From positions 1-12,384 of the forward strand of contig USCW01000032.1 in assembly GCA_900553315.1 (NCBI GenBank): a stretch of 12,384 nucleotides of DNA. The letters are read 5' to 3'. Each line of letters opens with the position of its first letter. The stretch's first letter is position 1. Below, piece by piece: positions 1 to 6,979 of the stretch. Position numbers and translations under genes: made by a program. A model generated the notes under the pieces. It ran no database searches, was not told the DNA's origin, and saw only the letters and a program-made list of their open reading frames with translations. The stretch comes from an uncultured Eubacteriales bacterium (GTDB taxonomy: Bacteria > Bacillota > Clostridia > Christensenellales > Aristaeellaceae).

Positions 1-49
1 GGCCGCTTCTCTGAGAGAAGCGCCTCTCCCCCCAGACCCCTCTCTCCCG
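1..49. repeat. Partial copy of a GC-rich palindromic dispersed repeat
   Basis: The window opens inside a large palindrome. An 8-bp arm GCTTCTCT pairs with AGAGAAGC across a single G, and an outer GGC pairs with GCC before a run of C. The left outer arm is cut off by the window edge. The first 32 bases are identical to a second copy at 12338-12369. After that the two copies differ by small indels in the C and TC runs, so this is a diverged repeat and not an exact overlap of contig ends. No coding potential is apparent. A dispersed intergenic hairpin repeat is inferred; its copy number in the genome is not visible here. Confidence 0.8.
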
Positions 50-210
50 AAGAGCAGCTGGCGTTTGGGTTGCGTGCTTCTGCATAGGTGGTTCCGCCTG
101 TGAGATGGGCGCGTTTTCCTGTTGCTTGGTTGTGGTCACGGCGGCTGACAGAGCCGCCGCGACCTTTACGGCGTTGGGTTACGGACAAGCTTGTAAGCAA
201 CCCCCCAAAG
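50..210. other. Non-coding stretch with one 8-bp hairpin
   Basis: No open frame with a ribosome site or a recognisable product is seen on either strand. The only clear structure is a perfect 8-bp hairpin, CGGCGGCT at 139-146 with AGCCGCCG at 152-159 and loop gacag. It lacks a T-run on either side, so it is not a convincing terminator. The stretch lies between two dispersed repeats and may be part of a larger composite repeat; this is inference. Confidence 0.4.
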
Positions 211-254
211 ACTCCCTCCGCAGAGGGAGCTGTCAGCCGTAAGGCTGACTGAGG
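211..254. repeat. Double-hairpin dispersed repeat
   Basis: Two perfect hairpins lie 2 bases apart. CTCCCTC (212-218) pairs with GAGGGAG (223-229) over loop cgca. GTCAGCC (232-238) pairs with GGCTGAC (243-249) over loop gtaa, and is followed by TGAGG. This CTCCCTC/GAGGGAGCTGTCAGC/GCTGACTGAGG layout resembles a hairpin repeat that recurs between genes in Faecalibacterium-type Clostridia, which is recalled knowledge and was not searched. Its function is unknown. Confidence 0.6.
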
Positions 255-272
255 ATCATCCCCTCCCCACGC

Positions 273-303
273 AAAAGCCCGACGGCCTGCTCAGCCATCG
301 GGC
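273..303 (-). terminator. Intrinsic terminator of the alpha-galactosidase gene
   Basis: Read on the minus strand, a 10-bp stem GCCCGATGGC/GCCGTCGGGC with one G-U pair and a 7-nt loop is followed at once by TTTT. It begins 26 bases downstream of the alpha-galactosidase stop, the expected place for that gene's terminator. Confidence 0.8.
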
Positions 304-329
304 AAGTTTCACTTTCTTTTCTCCAACGC

Positions 330-2438
330 TTACAGCGTAATCTCAAACAACCGTGCCGCCGTCTTCGCCGGGAACGTCACCTTCAGCTTCGTTCCCTCCA
401 CTTCAAACGTGCAGTCTCCCGTGGAGGGATAAATCACCTTCACGTCCTTCACCGGCTGCTTCAGGCACGCAAGATCGATCTCCGCCGTGCCCTTGTCAAT
501 GGTAAACACGGACAGGTACGCCTTGCCCTCCCCGCGCAGACCGTAGGCCAGCTCCTTGTCGTTCACACGGTTCATGCCCCGCGGGAAGAAGGGCACCATC
601 TGCTTCACGTCGCCGCGAATATCCTTGTACTTCGCGATGCCCTCCCGCAGAATCTTCATGCTCGCCTCGGACATTTTCCAGACAATGCCGCTGATATACG
701 GCCGCAGCAGGATACCGTTGACCATGTTGAAGATCACATGCTCCCGCTCATCCTCATAGGGATAGACCCACATGCCGCCCTGCTCCGGCGTGACGGCCGA
801 GGCCACGTTCGCGGCGATATACGCGTTGGACACATAGTCGGTCTGGTCGCTGGTGGATTGCAGGGAATGCAGCGCCAGCATCCCGTAGTCCATCCGCTGC
901 GCGCCGGAGCCGCAATTCTCGATCACCAGATTCGGATGCTTCGCGTACACCTCGCGGATCCATTCATAGACCCCGCGATAGTGCTCCAGCATCGCGTCGC
1001 CGCGGCTGTCGCAGTTCACATCGCTGCCCACGCCCGTCACCACGTTATAGTCGATCTTGAAGTATTCGCAGCCGTAGTCCTCCACCAGCCGATCCACCAC
1101 ATCGGAGCAGTATTTCCGCACCTCGGGGTTCCGGAAATCCAGCAGATAACGACTGTTTTCGATGCGGCGCTTGCCGTGGTTGCACACGAACCAGCTATCC
1201 GGCAGACGGTTCGTCAGCTCGCACGCCGTGCCCATGACCTCGATCTCCAGCCACATGCCCATGCGCATTCCCTTGGAGCGGCAGTAGTCAAAGACCGTTT
1301 TCAGTCCGTTGGGGAAGCGTTCCGGGCTTTCCTTCCATTCGCCCACCCTGTTCCACCACGGGCCTGCGTCGTACCAGCCGCAGTCCAAGCAGTAATATTC
1401 GCAGCCCAGCGACGCGGCCAGATCAATGATCTGCTTTTCCTTCTCCTCCGTGGGATCGCCGAACAGGCAGTTCATGTAATCATTGAACACCACGAAGCAC
1501 TTATCATCGTCCTCGTTGGGGCGACGAATGATCCGGCGATACCGCGTCAGCGCCGCGAAGGCCTCGTTCTCATCGCCCAGCGCCACGCCAAAGGCTGCGG
1601 GCACCGTAGTGAAGCTTTCTCCCGGGTCAAGCTGCCTCCACCAGTCTGCGTCCTCGTTGGGGCCCATCATGCAGATGTACAGCTCCTTGCCGTCGCCCAT
1701 GCCGTATTCGATTTCCCACGCGCCGGAGTGCTCCACCTGACCGTACCAGATTTCGCCGCTCTCCTCATCCTTCGCCGCGCAGATCGGCAGATGTTCGCTG
1801 GTGGACCAAGAGCTGCGGCTGCCGTAATGGAAGCGGTTGTTGCCGGAGTCCGGCAGATAATAGCCCTCCGACGGCATGTGCGACAGTCCCACATCCACCG
1901 CATCCACCGTCTGCCATTGCGCCTCGTTGGCCCAGCCGTTGTGCGGCAGCAGGAACTTCACATGGTCGTAGGTCTTGCTTTTGCGGTTCTTGCCGATGCC
2001 GTCGTACATGAAGGAAGAAACATATTCCAGTCCCATGGCCTCCGACGAGGTATTCGTCACCGTCGCCCACGTGCGCACCACCGGGATGCCCGTATAGGTC
2101 TGCATGAAATAGTCCGCGTGCAGCCCGTTGGGCGCGCCCACCTTCAGGCGCAGCAGCTTTCCCTGCGCATTGTCCGTCAGGGTATGCGAACCGTAATGCC
2201 ATTTCTTGCTGACGCTGCCGCCGTCGTGCTTCACGGTGTAGGCGTTCTCGCCCGTCACGTTCACCGCCAGAAACTGCCGGGGCGCAATGACCCGCTTACC
2301 GTCCGCCGCACCGTTCGGCCCCAGCGGCTTCAAGTCCGCCGCATCCGCCGCCGCGGAGAAATCCACCAATTCTACGGTTTGATCCTCGTTGACTCGAAAT
2401 GCAATGCGCATCCCCGCCTCATGGAGTTCGATCTTCAT
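330..2438 (-). CDS. GH36 alpha-galactosidase, cytoplasmic
   Basis: Predicted glycoside hydrolase of family GH36, which cleaves terminal alpha-galactosides such as raffinose, stachyose and melibiose. From the ATG at 2438 it has 702 residues, normal for bacterial GH36. There is an N-terminal beta-rich domain (about 1-300), a TIM barrel (about 312-610) and a C-terminal beta domain. Visible GH36 marks are LDCGWYD (351-357), KIDYN with the likely nucleophile D463, ENCGSGAQRMD (507-517), and SDQTD with the likely acid/base D531. The 68-residue spacing between D463 and D531 fits the family. No signal peptide or membrane segment is present, so it acts in the cytosol on imported sugar. The frame stays open upstream to 2534, but that stretch overlaps the -35 box; the ATG at 2438 has AGAAGGAG (2449-2456) 10 bases before it. 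It has its own promoter and terminator and no transporter beside it. An alpha-N-acetylgalactosaminidase of the same family cannot be excluded. Confidence 0.93.
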   Translation of the reverse strand: MKIELHEAGMRIAFRVNEDQTVELVDFSAAADAADLKPLGPNGAADGKRVIAPRQFLAVNVTGENAYTVKHDGGSVSKKWHYGSHTLTDNAQGKLLRLKVGAPNGLHADYFMQTYTGIPVVRTWATVTNTSSEAMGLEYVSSFMYDGIGKNRKSKTYDHVKFLLPHNGWANEAQWQTVDAVDVGLSHMPSEGYYLPDSGNNRFHYGSRSSWSTSEHLPICAAKDEESGEIWYGQVEHSGAWEIEYGMGDGKELYICMMGPNEDADWWRQLDPGESFTTVPAAFGVALGDENEAFAALTRYRRIIRRPNEDDDKCFVVFNDYMNCLFGDPTEEKEKQIIDLAASLGCEYYCLDCGWYDAGPWWNRVGEWKESPERFPNGLKTVFDYCRSKGMRMGMWLEIEVMGTACELTNRLPDSWFVCNHGKRRIENSRYLLDFRNPEVRKYCSDVVDRLVEDYGCEYFKIDYNVVTGVGSDVNCDSRGDAMLEHYRGVYEWIREVYAKHPNLVIENCGSGAQRMDYGMLALHSLQSTSDQTDYVSNAYIAANVASAVTPEQGGMWVYPYEDEREHVIFNMVNGILLRPYISGIVWKMSEASMKILREGIAKYKDIRGDVKQMVPFFPRGMNRVNDKELAYGLRGEGKAYLSVFTIDKGTAEIDLACLKQPVKDVKVIYPSTGDCTFEVEGTKLKVTFPAKTAARLFEITL

Positions 2439-2505
2439 CTCTGCTTCGCTCCTTCTTGTTGATCTACACCTTTGTACGCGCTGCCGCGAGCTTTTTCTGT
2501 TCCCC

Positions 2506-2534
2506 ATTGTAGCATAGATACGTACCTCTTTCAA
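2506..2534 (-). promoter_or_regulatory. Sigma-A-type promoter for the alpha-galactosidase gene
   Basis: On the minus strand, TTGAAA (2529-2534) and TACAAT (2506-2511) are separated by 17 bases, and a TGC just before the -10 makes it an extended -10. Transcription would start near 2499, giving a leader of about 60 nt that contains the AGAAGGAG ribosome site. A small dyad TTAAC-aaa-GTTAA at 2550-2562 sits just upstream of the -35, near -57. It could bind a regulator, but it is too short to assign. Confidence 0.72.
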
Positions 2535-2685
2535 TCAGAACTGTATCCTTTAACAAAGTTAAGCAGCAGATGTCTTTACAAATTCCGGATGCACACGCTC
2601 TTCCCGCGTCCTTCCATTGACATCACTTTGCGGTATGAAATCCATAAAAATATGTTTATCCAAAAATCATCCTATAATAAAGGAC

Positions 2686-2723
2686 AAAAAGCGCCTCCAT
2701 GCAGCCATGCCGCACAGAAGCGC
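2686..2723 (-). terminator. Intrinsic terminator downstream of the phage tail genes
   Basis: On the minus strand, GCGCTTCTGTGC pairs over 12 bp, with three G-U pairs, to GCATGGAGGCGC around a 9-nt loop, and TTTTT follows. It lies beyond the foldback element at 2732-2899. It is the first terminator reached by transcripts from the tail gene cluster, which stops at 2937. Confidence 0.7.
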
Positions 2724-2731
2724 CGATTCCC

Positions 2732-2899
2732 TTAAGACAATACCGCACAAATGAGTTGGTGCGGAGGCGAATGAATTTTTCGTCAGATGCAATGGCAGAT
2801 TTTGAAGGTTTACTGGAGGTAAATCGAAAAATCTGCAAGCAGCAGATGGCGGAAAAGGCATCGCCTACGCTGCCGACGAATTGTGCGGTATTGCCTTAA
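2732..2899. mobile_element. 168-bp MITE-like foldback element
   Basis: The ends are 19-bp inverted repeats matching at 18 of 19 positions: TTAAGACAATACCGCACAA at 2732-2750 and the complement of 2881-2899, which reads TTAAGGCAATACCGCACAA. Similarity between the arms continues inward in blocks such as GCGnAGGCGA. It ends in a central hairpin in which GCAGATTTT...GTTTAC (about 2795-2812) faces GTAAATCGAAAAATCTGC (about 2819-2835). The whole element can therefore fold back on itself. It encodes no transposase, so it would need one supplied elsewhere. TTAA occurs at both ends, but it lies within the repeat and so no separate target duplication can be defined. Similar repeats starting AGGCAATACCGC are recalled from Clostridia but were not searched. 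Confidence 0.8.
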
Positions 2900-2936
2900 C
2901 TATCACCCGCCTAGTTTTCCCCTCGTCCCATCTCGC

Positions 2937-3083
2937 TCACGCCTCCGCCATCAGCTTCACCAGCGACTCATACTCCTCCACCGTCAACCGATTTCCCAGC
3001 AGAAATACATCCAGCTTCTTCATCAAGTCCTCCCGGTCAAAATCCTTCCGCGCAACCTTCCGCTGAATCAGCGCAAACAGCAT
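2937..3083 (-). CDS. Small phage tail-module protein, XkdX-like (48 aa)
   Basis: A 48-residue protein whose ATG (3083-3081) overlaps the TGA of the upstream gene as ATGA, showing translational coupling. It begins MLFALIQRKVARKDFDRED, continues MKKLDVFLLGNRLTVEEYE, and ends LVKLMAEA. Its size, the charged N-terminal helix and the LT-EEYE segment near the C terminus resemble the small XkdX-type proteins that follow tail fibre genes in many Firmicutes prophages. Their exact role is unclear. The ATGA overlap and the context make it a real gene despite its length. No holin or endolysin follows; a MITE-like element comes next. The XkdX relation is by layout and general likeness only. Confidence 0.7.
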   Translation of the reverse strand: MLFALIQRKVARKDFDREDLMKKLDVFLLGNRLTVEEYESLVKLMAEA

Positions 3084-3493
3084 CACACATCGCCTCCCAA
3101 TTCCAAGATCGTCATGTCGTACATCAGTTGCAGCAGCAGCTCATCCTGCTGAGCCGCCAGCGCCTCGGCCTTATTCAGCCGCTCCTCCGCCGAGGGCTTC
3201 GCCCGCTCTGCGGCAATGGCCGCCAGTTCTTTCTCCGTATACCGCACATATTCGGTATACGTCTCTTCCTCATCCCACGCTTCCTGTGCGTCCGCCCCCG
3301 GCGTATCCACCACCCAGCGCACGTCCCGTCCGCCGGTCGCCGGATATTCCTCAAGCGTCTCCATATGCCCCGTCTCAGCCGCCGCCTCCACCGCCGGATG
3401 ATGATGGATACGCTTGCGCACCGCAAGATACCCCTTGGCGTAGTCTAACGCTTCTGCATCTAACGCATTGCCCAGTTCATCATAGACAATCAC
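3083..3493 (-). CDS. Phage tail-module protein of unknown function (136 aa)
   Basis: A 136-residue acidic protein with a GTG start, preceded by an excellent AAGGAGGTG ribosome site 7 bases upstream. The N terminus (MIVYDELGNALDAEALDYAKGYL) and the middle are charged, with a HHH run at residues 30-32. The C terminus (about residues 88-130) is a long Ala/Leu/Glu helix, likely a coiled coil, ending LMYDMTILELGG. It lies directly after the tail fibre gene, whose stop it closely follows, and overlaps the next small gene by ATGA. Proteins with this kind of C-terminal helix often follow tail fibres in Firmicutes phages and may help assemble or attach the fibre. That role is inference from position; I do not recognise a named family. 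Confidence 0.72.
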   Translation of the reverse strand: MIVYDELGNALDAEALDYAKGYLAVRKRIHHHPAVEAAAETGHMETLEEYPATGGRDVRWVVDTPGADAQEAWDEEETYTEYVRYTEKELAAIAAERAKPSAEERLNKAEALAAQQDELLLQLMYDMTILELGGDV

Positions 3494-3506
3494 AGCACCA
3501 CCTCCT

Positions 3507-5345
3507 TCACCCTATCCTCTCCCACGCATACACCGCCAGATACGGCGGCATGTTGGTATGCGCCTTTCCACCTCCCGCCGTTTCCGTGTTCTGCGCGACA
3601 AGCTTTCCCACCGCCGTGCTCTGCTCCGCGTAGTAATTTCCGCCCGCCGTCAGCTCTACTGAGACAATAGGCGTCCGCGAAAATTGATGCGCGTGCATCG
3701 GCATCTGCGATGCCGTCAGCGTGACCTCCTTCGTGCCGCCCTTGGAGCCATAGGGAAAGCTCTTCTTGCTCCCCGCCAGCAGAAACACGTCGTTCAGCAG
3801 CTTCCATGTTCCGCCGAATACCGCCGCCGGGGAGACCGCACTTGTCGAAACAAAGATCGCCCCCACCGGATAAATATCCAGCGCGTTCCACAGCCGTTCG
3901 TTGCGCTGTCCCTTGAACACAAGGTCATACCCCGGCGCGATCTCTACCGCGTTTTCCACCGTGCTGGCTCCGCCGAAGCAGATGCCGTTGCCCTTGGCGT
4001 TCAGATGCATCGCAAAGTTCGCGGACGGCAGCTCGATCGACCGCTCCACCGTGCCGTAAGCGTCGGTCAATACCCGCCGCAGCACATACCGCTTCGTCAC
4101 GTCCAGCGCAATTTTCATACTGTCCGTACCTGCCAGCCACCACAGCGAAACGCTGGTATCCACCGCCAGCATCCCAAGCTCCACTTCCGTGCCGCCCATG
4201 GGCTTCAGGTACGCTTTTGCCGTCAGCACATTTCTGCCGTCCAGCGCACTGAAGACCGCTTCCGTGCGCCACTTACCCAGCGTGCCCATGCCGTCCGCCG
4301 CCCCGTCCTCATTCACGCGCCACGCTGCCAGCTCCGTCACACGCGGCGCGCTGTAGGGCAACACCTCGATCTCCACCGTTTTCACCGTAGACAGCCCGCG
4401 GGTGTCCGTCGCCTTGAACGTGATGATCTGCTTTCCTGCCGCCTTCAACAGCCCCGACTTCAGCGAAGCCCCGCTTCCGCTGTAACCGCCGCCGGAAATG
4501 CTGTATGTCAGGATGCTTGCCCCGTATTTTCCGGCTGCCCCGGTCATCGCCGCGCTGTACCCGCACTTTCCCTGCACGTATCCGCCCGGCGCCACCTCCG
4601 GATACGTCACGCCATCCACCGTAAGCAGCGGCGCGACGCGCACCGCACCTATCTCCGGAGCCGCACCGGCGGGAACCGTCACCGTTAAAGGCTTCGCCAC
4701 CGAGGCGAAGATATTGTCCTCGCTCTTCTCCCATGTGCGAAGCCGCACCATCGCCACCCCCGAGGCCGCGTTGGGGATCGCGTCCAGCCACGCCGTCGGA
4801 AAAAGAAGCTCCGCCGTTTTCACCCCCGGCTGCATATGCGCCGCCATCTCATAGTCCCCGAAATTCAGAATCCATTGGTGCCCGTATTCCTCCCGCCCAG
4901 GCTTCACCGTCAGCATCACCCGCTGTCCCGCCTCCACCGCGCTTGCGGAAAGCGCAAAGGTCGATGCAATTTGATCCAGCTCCCAAATGACTGTCAGCAT
5001 TACCTGACTGCCGCCGGCAACTCGGCAGCCCCGCCCGTTGCCGTGCAGCGAGAGCGTCGTCAGTCCGCTGTAATCATAGCTGGTGGACATGTCCCACGTC
5101 AGTTGTCCCGCCTTGCTGAAGCCGAATACGCCGATGCTCGTTCCGTCCGCCCGCACCGTCACCGCGTCCTCGCCGTCGTTGGCAATGGTGCAGGTAATGT
5201 AAGCCTTGACCACCCGATAGCGCAGGGCAGGCCACTCCCCCGATGTGCGCTGCATGACGAAGGTGGTATACTGTGCGCTGGCGACCAGCGGCTTGTTTCC
5301 CGAAAGCGTGGGCGAAGCATAGATCACCGTACCCTGTGTAGCCAA
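3507..5345 (-). CDS. Phage tail fibre/collar protein with DUF859-like body and gp10-type C terminus
   Basis: A 612-residue phage structural protein, probably a tail-tip fibre or receptor-binding subunit. The start is TTG, with AAAGGAGG six bases upstream. The N terminus (ATQGTVIYASPTLSGNKPL) and the long beta-rich body (about 1-440) look like the DUF859 family of Siphovirus minor structural proteins. The segment NFAMHLNAKGNGICFGGAS (443-461) followed by APGYDLVFKGQ (470-480) is a typical junction. From about 490 it turns into the tail-collar/T4 gp10-like C-terminal domain: YPVGAIFVS, FGGTWK, the MPMHAHQF metal-binding HxH (H551, H553), and the ending NMPPYLAVYAWERIG. Such proteins form trimers at the tail tip and contact the host surface. 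No capsid, tape-measure, tail tube, lysis or integrase gene lies nearby. It is intact, with no frameshift, and seems to have its own promoter. Codon use looks similar to its neighbours by eye. Confidence 0.85.
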   Translation of the reverse strand: MATQGTVIYASPTLSGNKPLVASAQYTTFVMQRTSGEWPALRYRVVKAYITCTIANDGEDAVTVRADGTSIGVFGFSKAGQLTWDMSTSYDYSGLTTLSLHGNGRGCRVAGGSQVMLTVIWELDQIASTFALSASAVEAGQRVMLTVKPGREEYGHQWILNFGDYEMAAHMQPGVKTAELLFPTAWLDAIPNAASGVAMVRLRTWEKSEDNIFASVAKPLTVTVPAGAAPEIGAVRVAPLLTVDGVTYPEVAPGGYVQGKCGYSAAMTGAAGKYGASILTYSISGGGYSGSGASLKSGLLKAAGKQIITFKATDTRGLSTVKTVEIEVLPYSAPRVTELAAWRVNEDGAADGMGTLGKWRTEAVFSALDGRNVLTAKAYLKPMGGTEVELGMLAVDTSVSLWWLAGTDSMKIALDVTKRYVLRRVLTDAYGTVERSIELPSANFAMHLNAKGNGICFGGASTVENAVEIAPGYDLVFKGQRNERLWNALDIYPVGAIFVSTSAVSPAAVFGGTWKLLNDVFLLAGSKKSFPYGSKGGTKEVTLTASQMPMHAHQFSRTPIVSVELTAGGNYYAEQSTAVGKLVAQNTETAGGGKAHTNMPPYLAVYAWERIG

Positions 5346-5430
5346 GAAGCGCCTCCTTTCTCCGTTTCCTTCGGAACTTTTTTCGCCCCCATTCTAAATG
5401 CGAATACGTGTTCTGTCTCCCCAAATGCCA

Positions 5431-5460
5431 AAAATACAAAAAAAGCACACCGCCTGTCAA
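5431..5460 (-). promoter_or_regulatory. Possible promoter for the phage tail genes
   Basis: On the minus strand, a perfect TTGACA (5455-5460) is followed 18 bases later by TATTTT (5431-5436). A leader of about 80 nt would run to the TTG start at 5345. The -35 lies directly against the -35 proposed for the oppositely oriented MATE gene. The -10 is weak and the spacing slightly long. Confidence 0.5.
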
Positions 5461-5489
5461 TTTACTTTTTCTCCCCTCTGTGCTATGCT
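5461..5489 (+). promoter_or_regulatory. Possible promoter for the MATE gene
   Basis: TTTACT (5461-5466) and TATGCT (5484-5489) are 17 bases apart, and TGC before the -10 gives an extended -10. The start would lie near 5496, leaving a leader of about 65 nt. Expression may be co-ordinated with the divergent tail-gene promoter because the two -35 boxes abut. Confidence 0.5.
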
Positions 5490-5514
5490 GGCAATGATTG
5501 CTTTCAAATTTGTC

Positions 5515-5534
5515 GCCCCGTTTTGGGGCCTTTT
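5515..5534 (+). terminator. Terminator-like hairpin in the MATE leader
   Basis: GCCCC (5515-5519) pairs with GGGGC (5525-5529) around GTTTT, and CTTTT follows. It sits inside the predicted leader, 26 bases before the MATE start codon. It could act as a weak attenuator. The stem is only 5 bp, so it may not terminate efficiently, and no competing antiterminator helix was found. Confidence 0.35.
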
Positions 5535-5560
5535 ATTCGTACCAAGGAGTGTGAATTTGC

Positions 5561-6937
5561 GTGTCTGAATCCGCAATCGAAACCGCGTCTCAGCGCCGCA
5601 CACGCATGATGCTGGAGGAGCCCGTACAGCAGGTCATTCCACGGCTGGCCGTGCCGACCATTATTTCCATGCTCATCAGCTCCATTTATAACATGGCCGA
5701 CACCTATTTCGTCAGCCAGCTCGGCACCTCCGCCTCCGGCGCGGTGGGCGTGATCTTCTCCGCCATGTCCATCATTCAGGCTATCGCCTTTATGTTCGGC
5801 ATGGGCAGCGGCACCAACGTCAGCCATGCGCTGGGCGCGAAGGACGAAAAGCTTGCCAGCCAGTTTGTGGCCACGGGCTTCTTCTCCGCCTTCGGCGCGG
5901 GCGTCATCATCGCCATTCTGGGCAACCTGTGTCTCGATCCGCTGGTGCGCTTCCTCGGCGCAACGGAGACCATCGCCCCCTATGCCCGGGACTATGCCGC
6001 GTATATCTTCTACGGCGCCCCCTTCATGATGTGCTCCCTCGCCATGAACAACCTGCTTCGCTTCGAGGGTCTCGCCGCCTACGGCATGGTGGGCGTCACC
6101 AGCGGCGGTCTGCTGAATATCGTGCTGGACCCGATCCTGATTTTCGGCCTGAAGCTGGGCACCGCCGGGGCGGCCATTGCCACGGCCGTTTCCCAACTGG
6201 TCAGCTTCACCATTCTGCTGCTGATGACCAATCGCCGTGCCAGCGCCATTTCCATCAGTTGGAAAAACTTCACTCCCACCGCCGTCATCTATAAAAAGAT
6301 GCTCGGCAACGGCTTCCCGTCGCTGGGCCGTCAGGGCATCGCCAGCGTATCCACCATTCTTCTGAACACCACCGCCGGTGCGTGGGGCGACGCGGCCATT
6401 GCCGCCATGTCCATCGTCAGCCGGTATTTGATGTTCATCAATTCTTCTATCATCGGCTTTGGACAGGGCTTCCAGCCTGTGTGCGGCTTCTGCTACGGCG
6501 CGGGCAAATACAGCCGCGTCCGTCAGGCGTATACCTTCTGCATCCGTGTGGGAACCGTCGTGCTGCTGGTGCTGGGCGCGATCTCCTTCGTTTTTGCCGA
6601 GCCCATCATCACCCTGTTCCGCCGAGACGACCTTGAGGTCATCCGCATCGGCACCACGGCCCTTCAGCTGCAATTACTCTCCCTGCCTCTATGGGCGTTC
6701 ATTACCCTGAGCAACATGTGCACCCAAGCCATGGGTCTGGGCATGAAGGCCACGCTCATCTCCATTGCGCGTCAGGGCATCTTCCTGATTCCCGCGCTGC
6801 TGATCCTTCCCCGGGTCTTCGGTCTGCTGGGCTTGCAGATGGCTCAGCCCATCGCCGACCTGTGTACGGCCATCTTCGCCTTCTTCATCGTTCACAAGGT
6901 CATGCAGGAGCTGAAGAGCCGCCCGGACGTCGTATAA
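5561..6937 (+). CDS. MATE family multidrug efflux transporter
   Basis: A 458-residue membrane protein of the MATE family (NorM/MepA/DinF type), which exports cationic drugs or metabolites in exchange for Na+ or H+. Hydrophobic stretches fit 12 helices in two halves of six. The first half begins near PRLAVPTIISMLISSIYNMADTYF, with the usual N-terminal helix-1 pattern ending in D-T-Y. The second half begins near NGFPSLGRQGIASVSTILLN and carries GFGQGFQPVCGFCYGAGKYSRV, a typical helix 8 region. The length is normal for the family. The start is GTG, with AAGGAG 11 bases upstream (5544-5549); the in-frame context excludes the earlier GTG at 5551, which meets a stop. It is transcribed alone, and its terminator is interrupted by a repeat element (see 6951-7200). 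The substrate cannot be predicted. Confidence 0.93.
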   Translation: MSESAIETASQRRTRMMLEEPVQQVIPRLAVPTIISMLISSIYNMADTYFVSQLGTSASGAVGVIFSAMSIIQAIAFMFGMGSGTNVSHALGAKDEKLASQFVATGFFSAFGAGVIIAILGNLCLDPLVRFLGATETIAPYARDYAAYIFYGAPFMMCSLAMNNLLRFEGLAAYGMVGVTSGGLLNIVLDPILIFGLKLGTAGAAIATAVSQLVSFTILLLMTNRRASAISISWKNFTPTAVIYKKMLGNGFPSLGRQGIASVSTILLNTTAGAWGDAAIAAMSIVSRYLMFINSSIIGFGQGFQPVCGFCYGAGKYSRVRQAYTFCIRVGTVVLLVLGAISFVFAEPIITLFRRDDLEVIRIGTTALQLQLLSLPLWAFITLSNMCTQAMGLGMKATLISIARQGIFLIPALLILPRVFGLLGLQMAQPIADLCTAIFAFFIVHKVMQELKSRPDVV

Positions 6938-6950
6938 ACCCGCATATTTT

Positions 6951-6979
6951 TCGCCGCCCTTCATCACAGAGGGCGGCGT
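6951..6979. repeat. 29-bp direct repeat, left copy (terminator hairpin without T-run)
   Basis: Identical over 29 bases to 7172-7200. It folds into a 9-bp perfect hairpin, CGCCGCCCT (6952-6960) with AGGGCGGCG (6970-6978). It lies 13 bases after the MATE stop codon, where that gene's terminator is expected. Its 3' side reads TAGCATG, so it lacks the T-run. Confidence 0.9.

Noticed and set aside
738..2462. 574-codon open frame on the plus strand opposite the alpha-galactosidase
   Set aside because: It is antisense to a gene with full GH36 motifs. Its translation is rich in His, Arg, Ala and Val with no recognisable domain, as expected of an antisense shadow in GC-rich coding DNA.
2439..2534. 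N-terminal extension of the alpha-galactosidase to 2534
   Set aside because: The extra 32 residues are Arg/Ser-rich and overlap the promoter. The ATG at 2438 has its own ribosome site and starts the family-like domain.
2671..2680. TATAAT-like -10 on the plus strand
   Set aside because: No matching -35 at a usable distance and no plus-strand gene follows.
2699..2899. 66-codon plus-strand frame across the foldback element
   Set aside because: It is created by the repeat itself. There is no ribosome site and no independent sign of selection as a protein.
3507..3700. Variable repeat of a diversity-generating retroelement at the fibre C terminus
   Set aside because: No reverse transcriptase or second near-identical template repeat is present, and the C-terminal domain is gp10/collar type and not C-type lectin.
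5504..6673. 389-codon open frame on the minus strand opposite the MATE gene
   Set aside because: It is the shadow of a clear 12-helix transporter. The product is a low-complexity Gly/His/Asp/Ala sequence without a family match or a convincing ribosome site.
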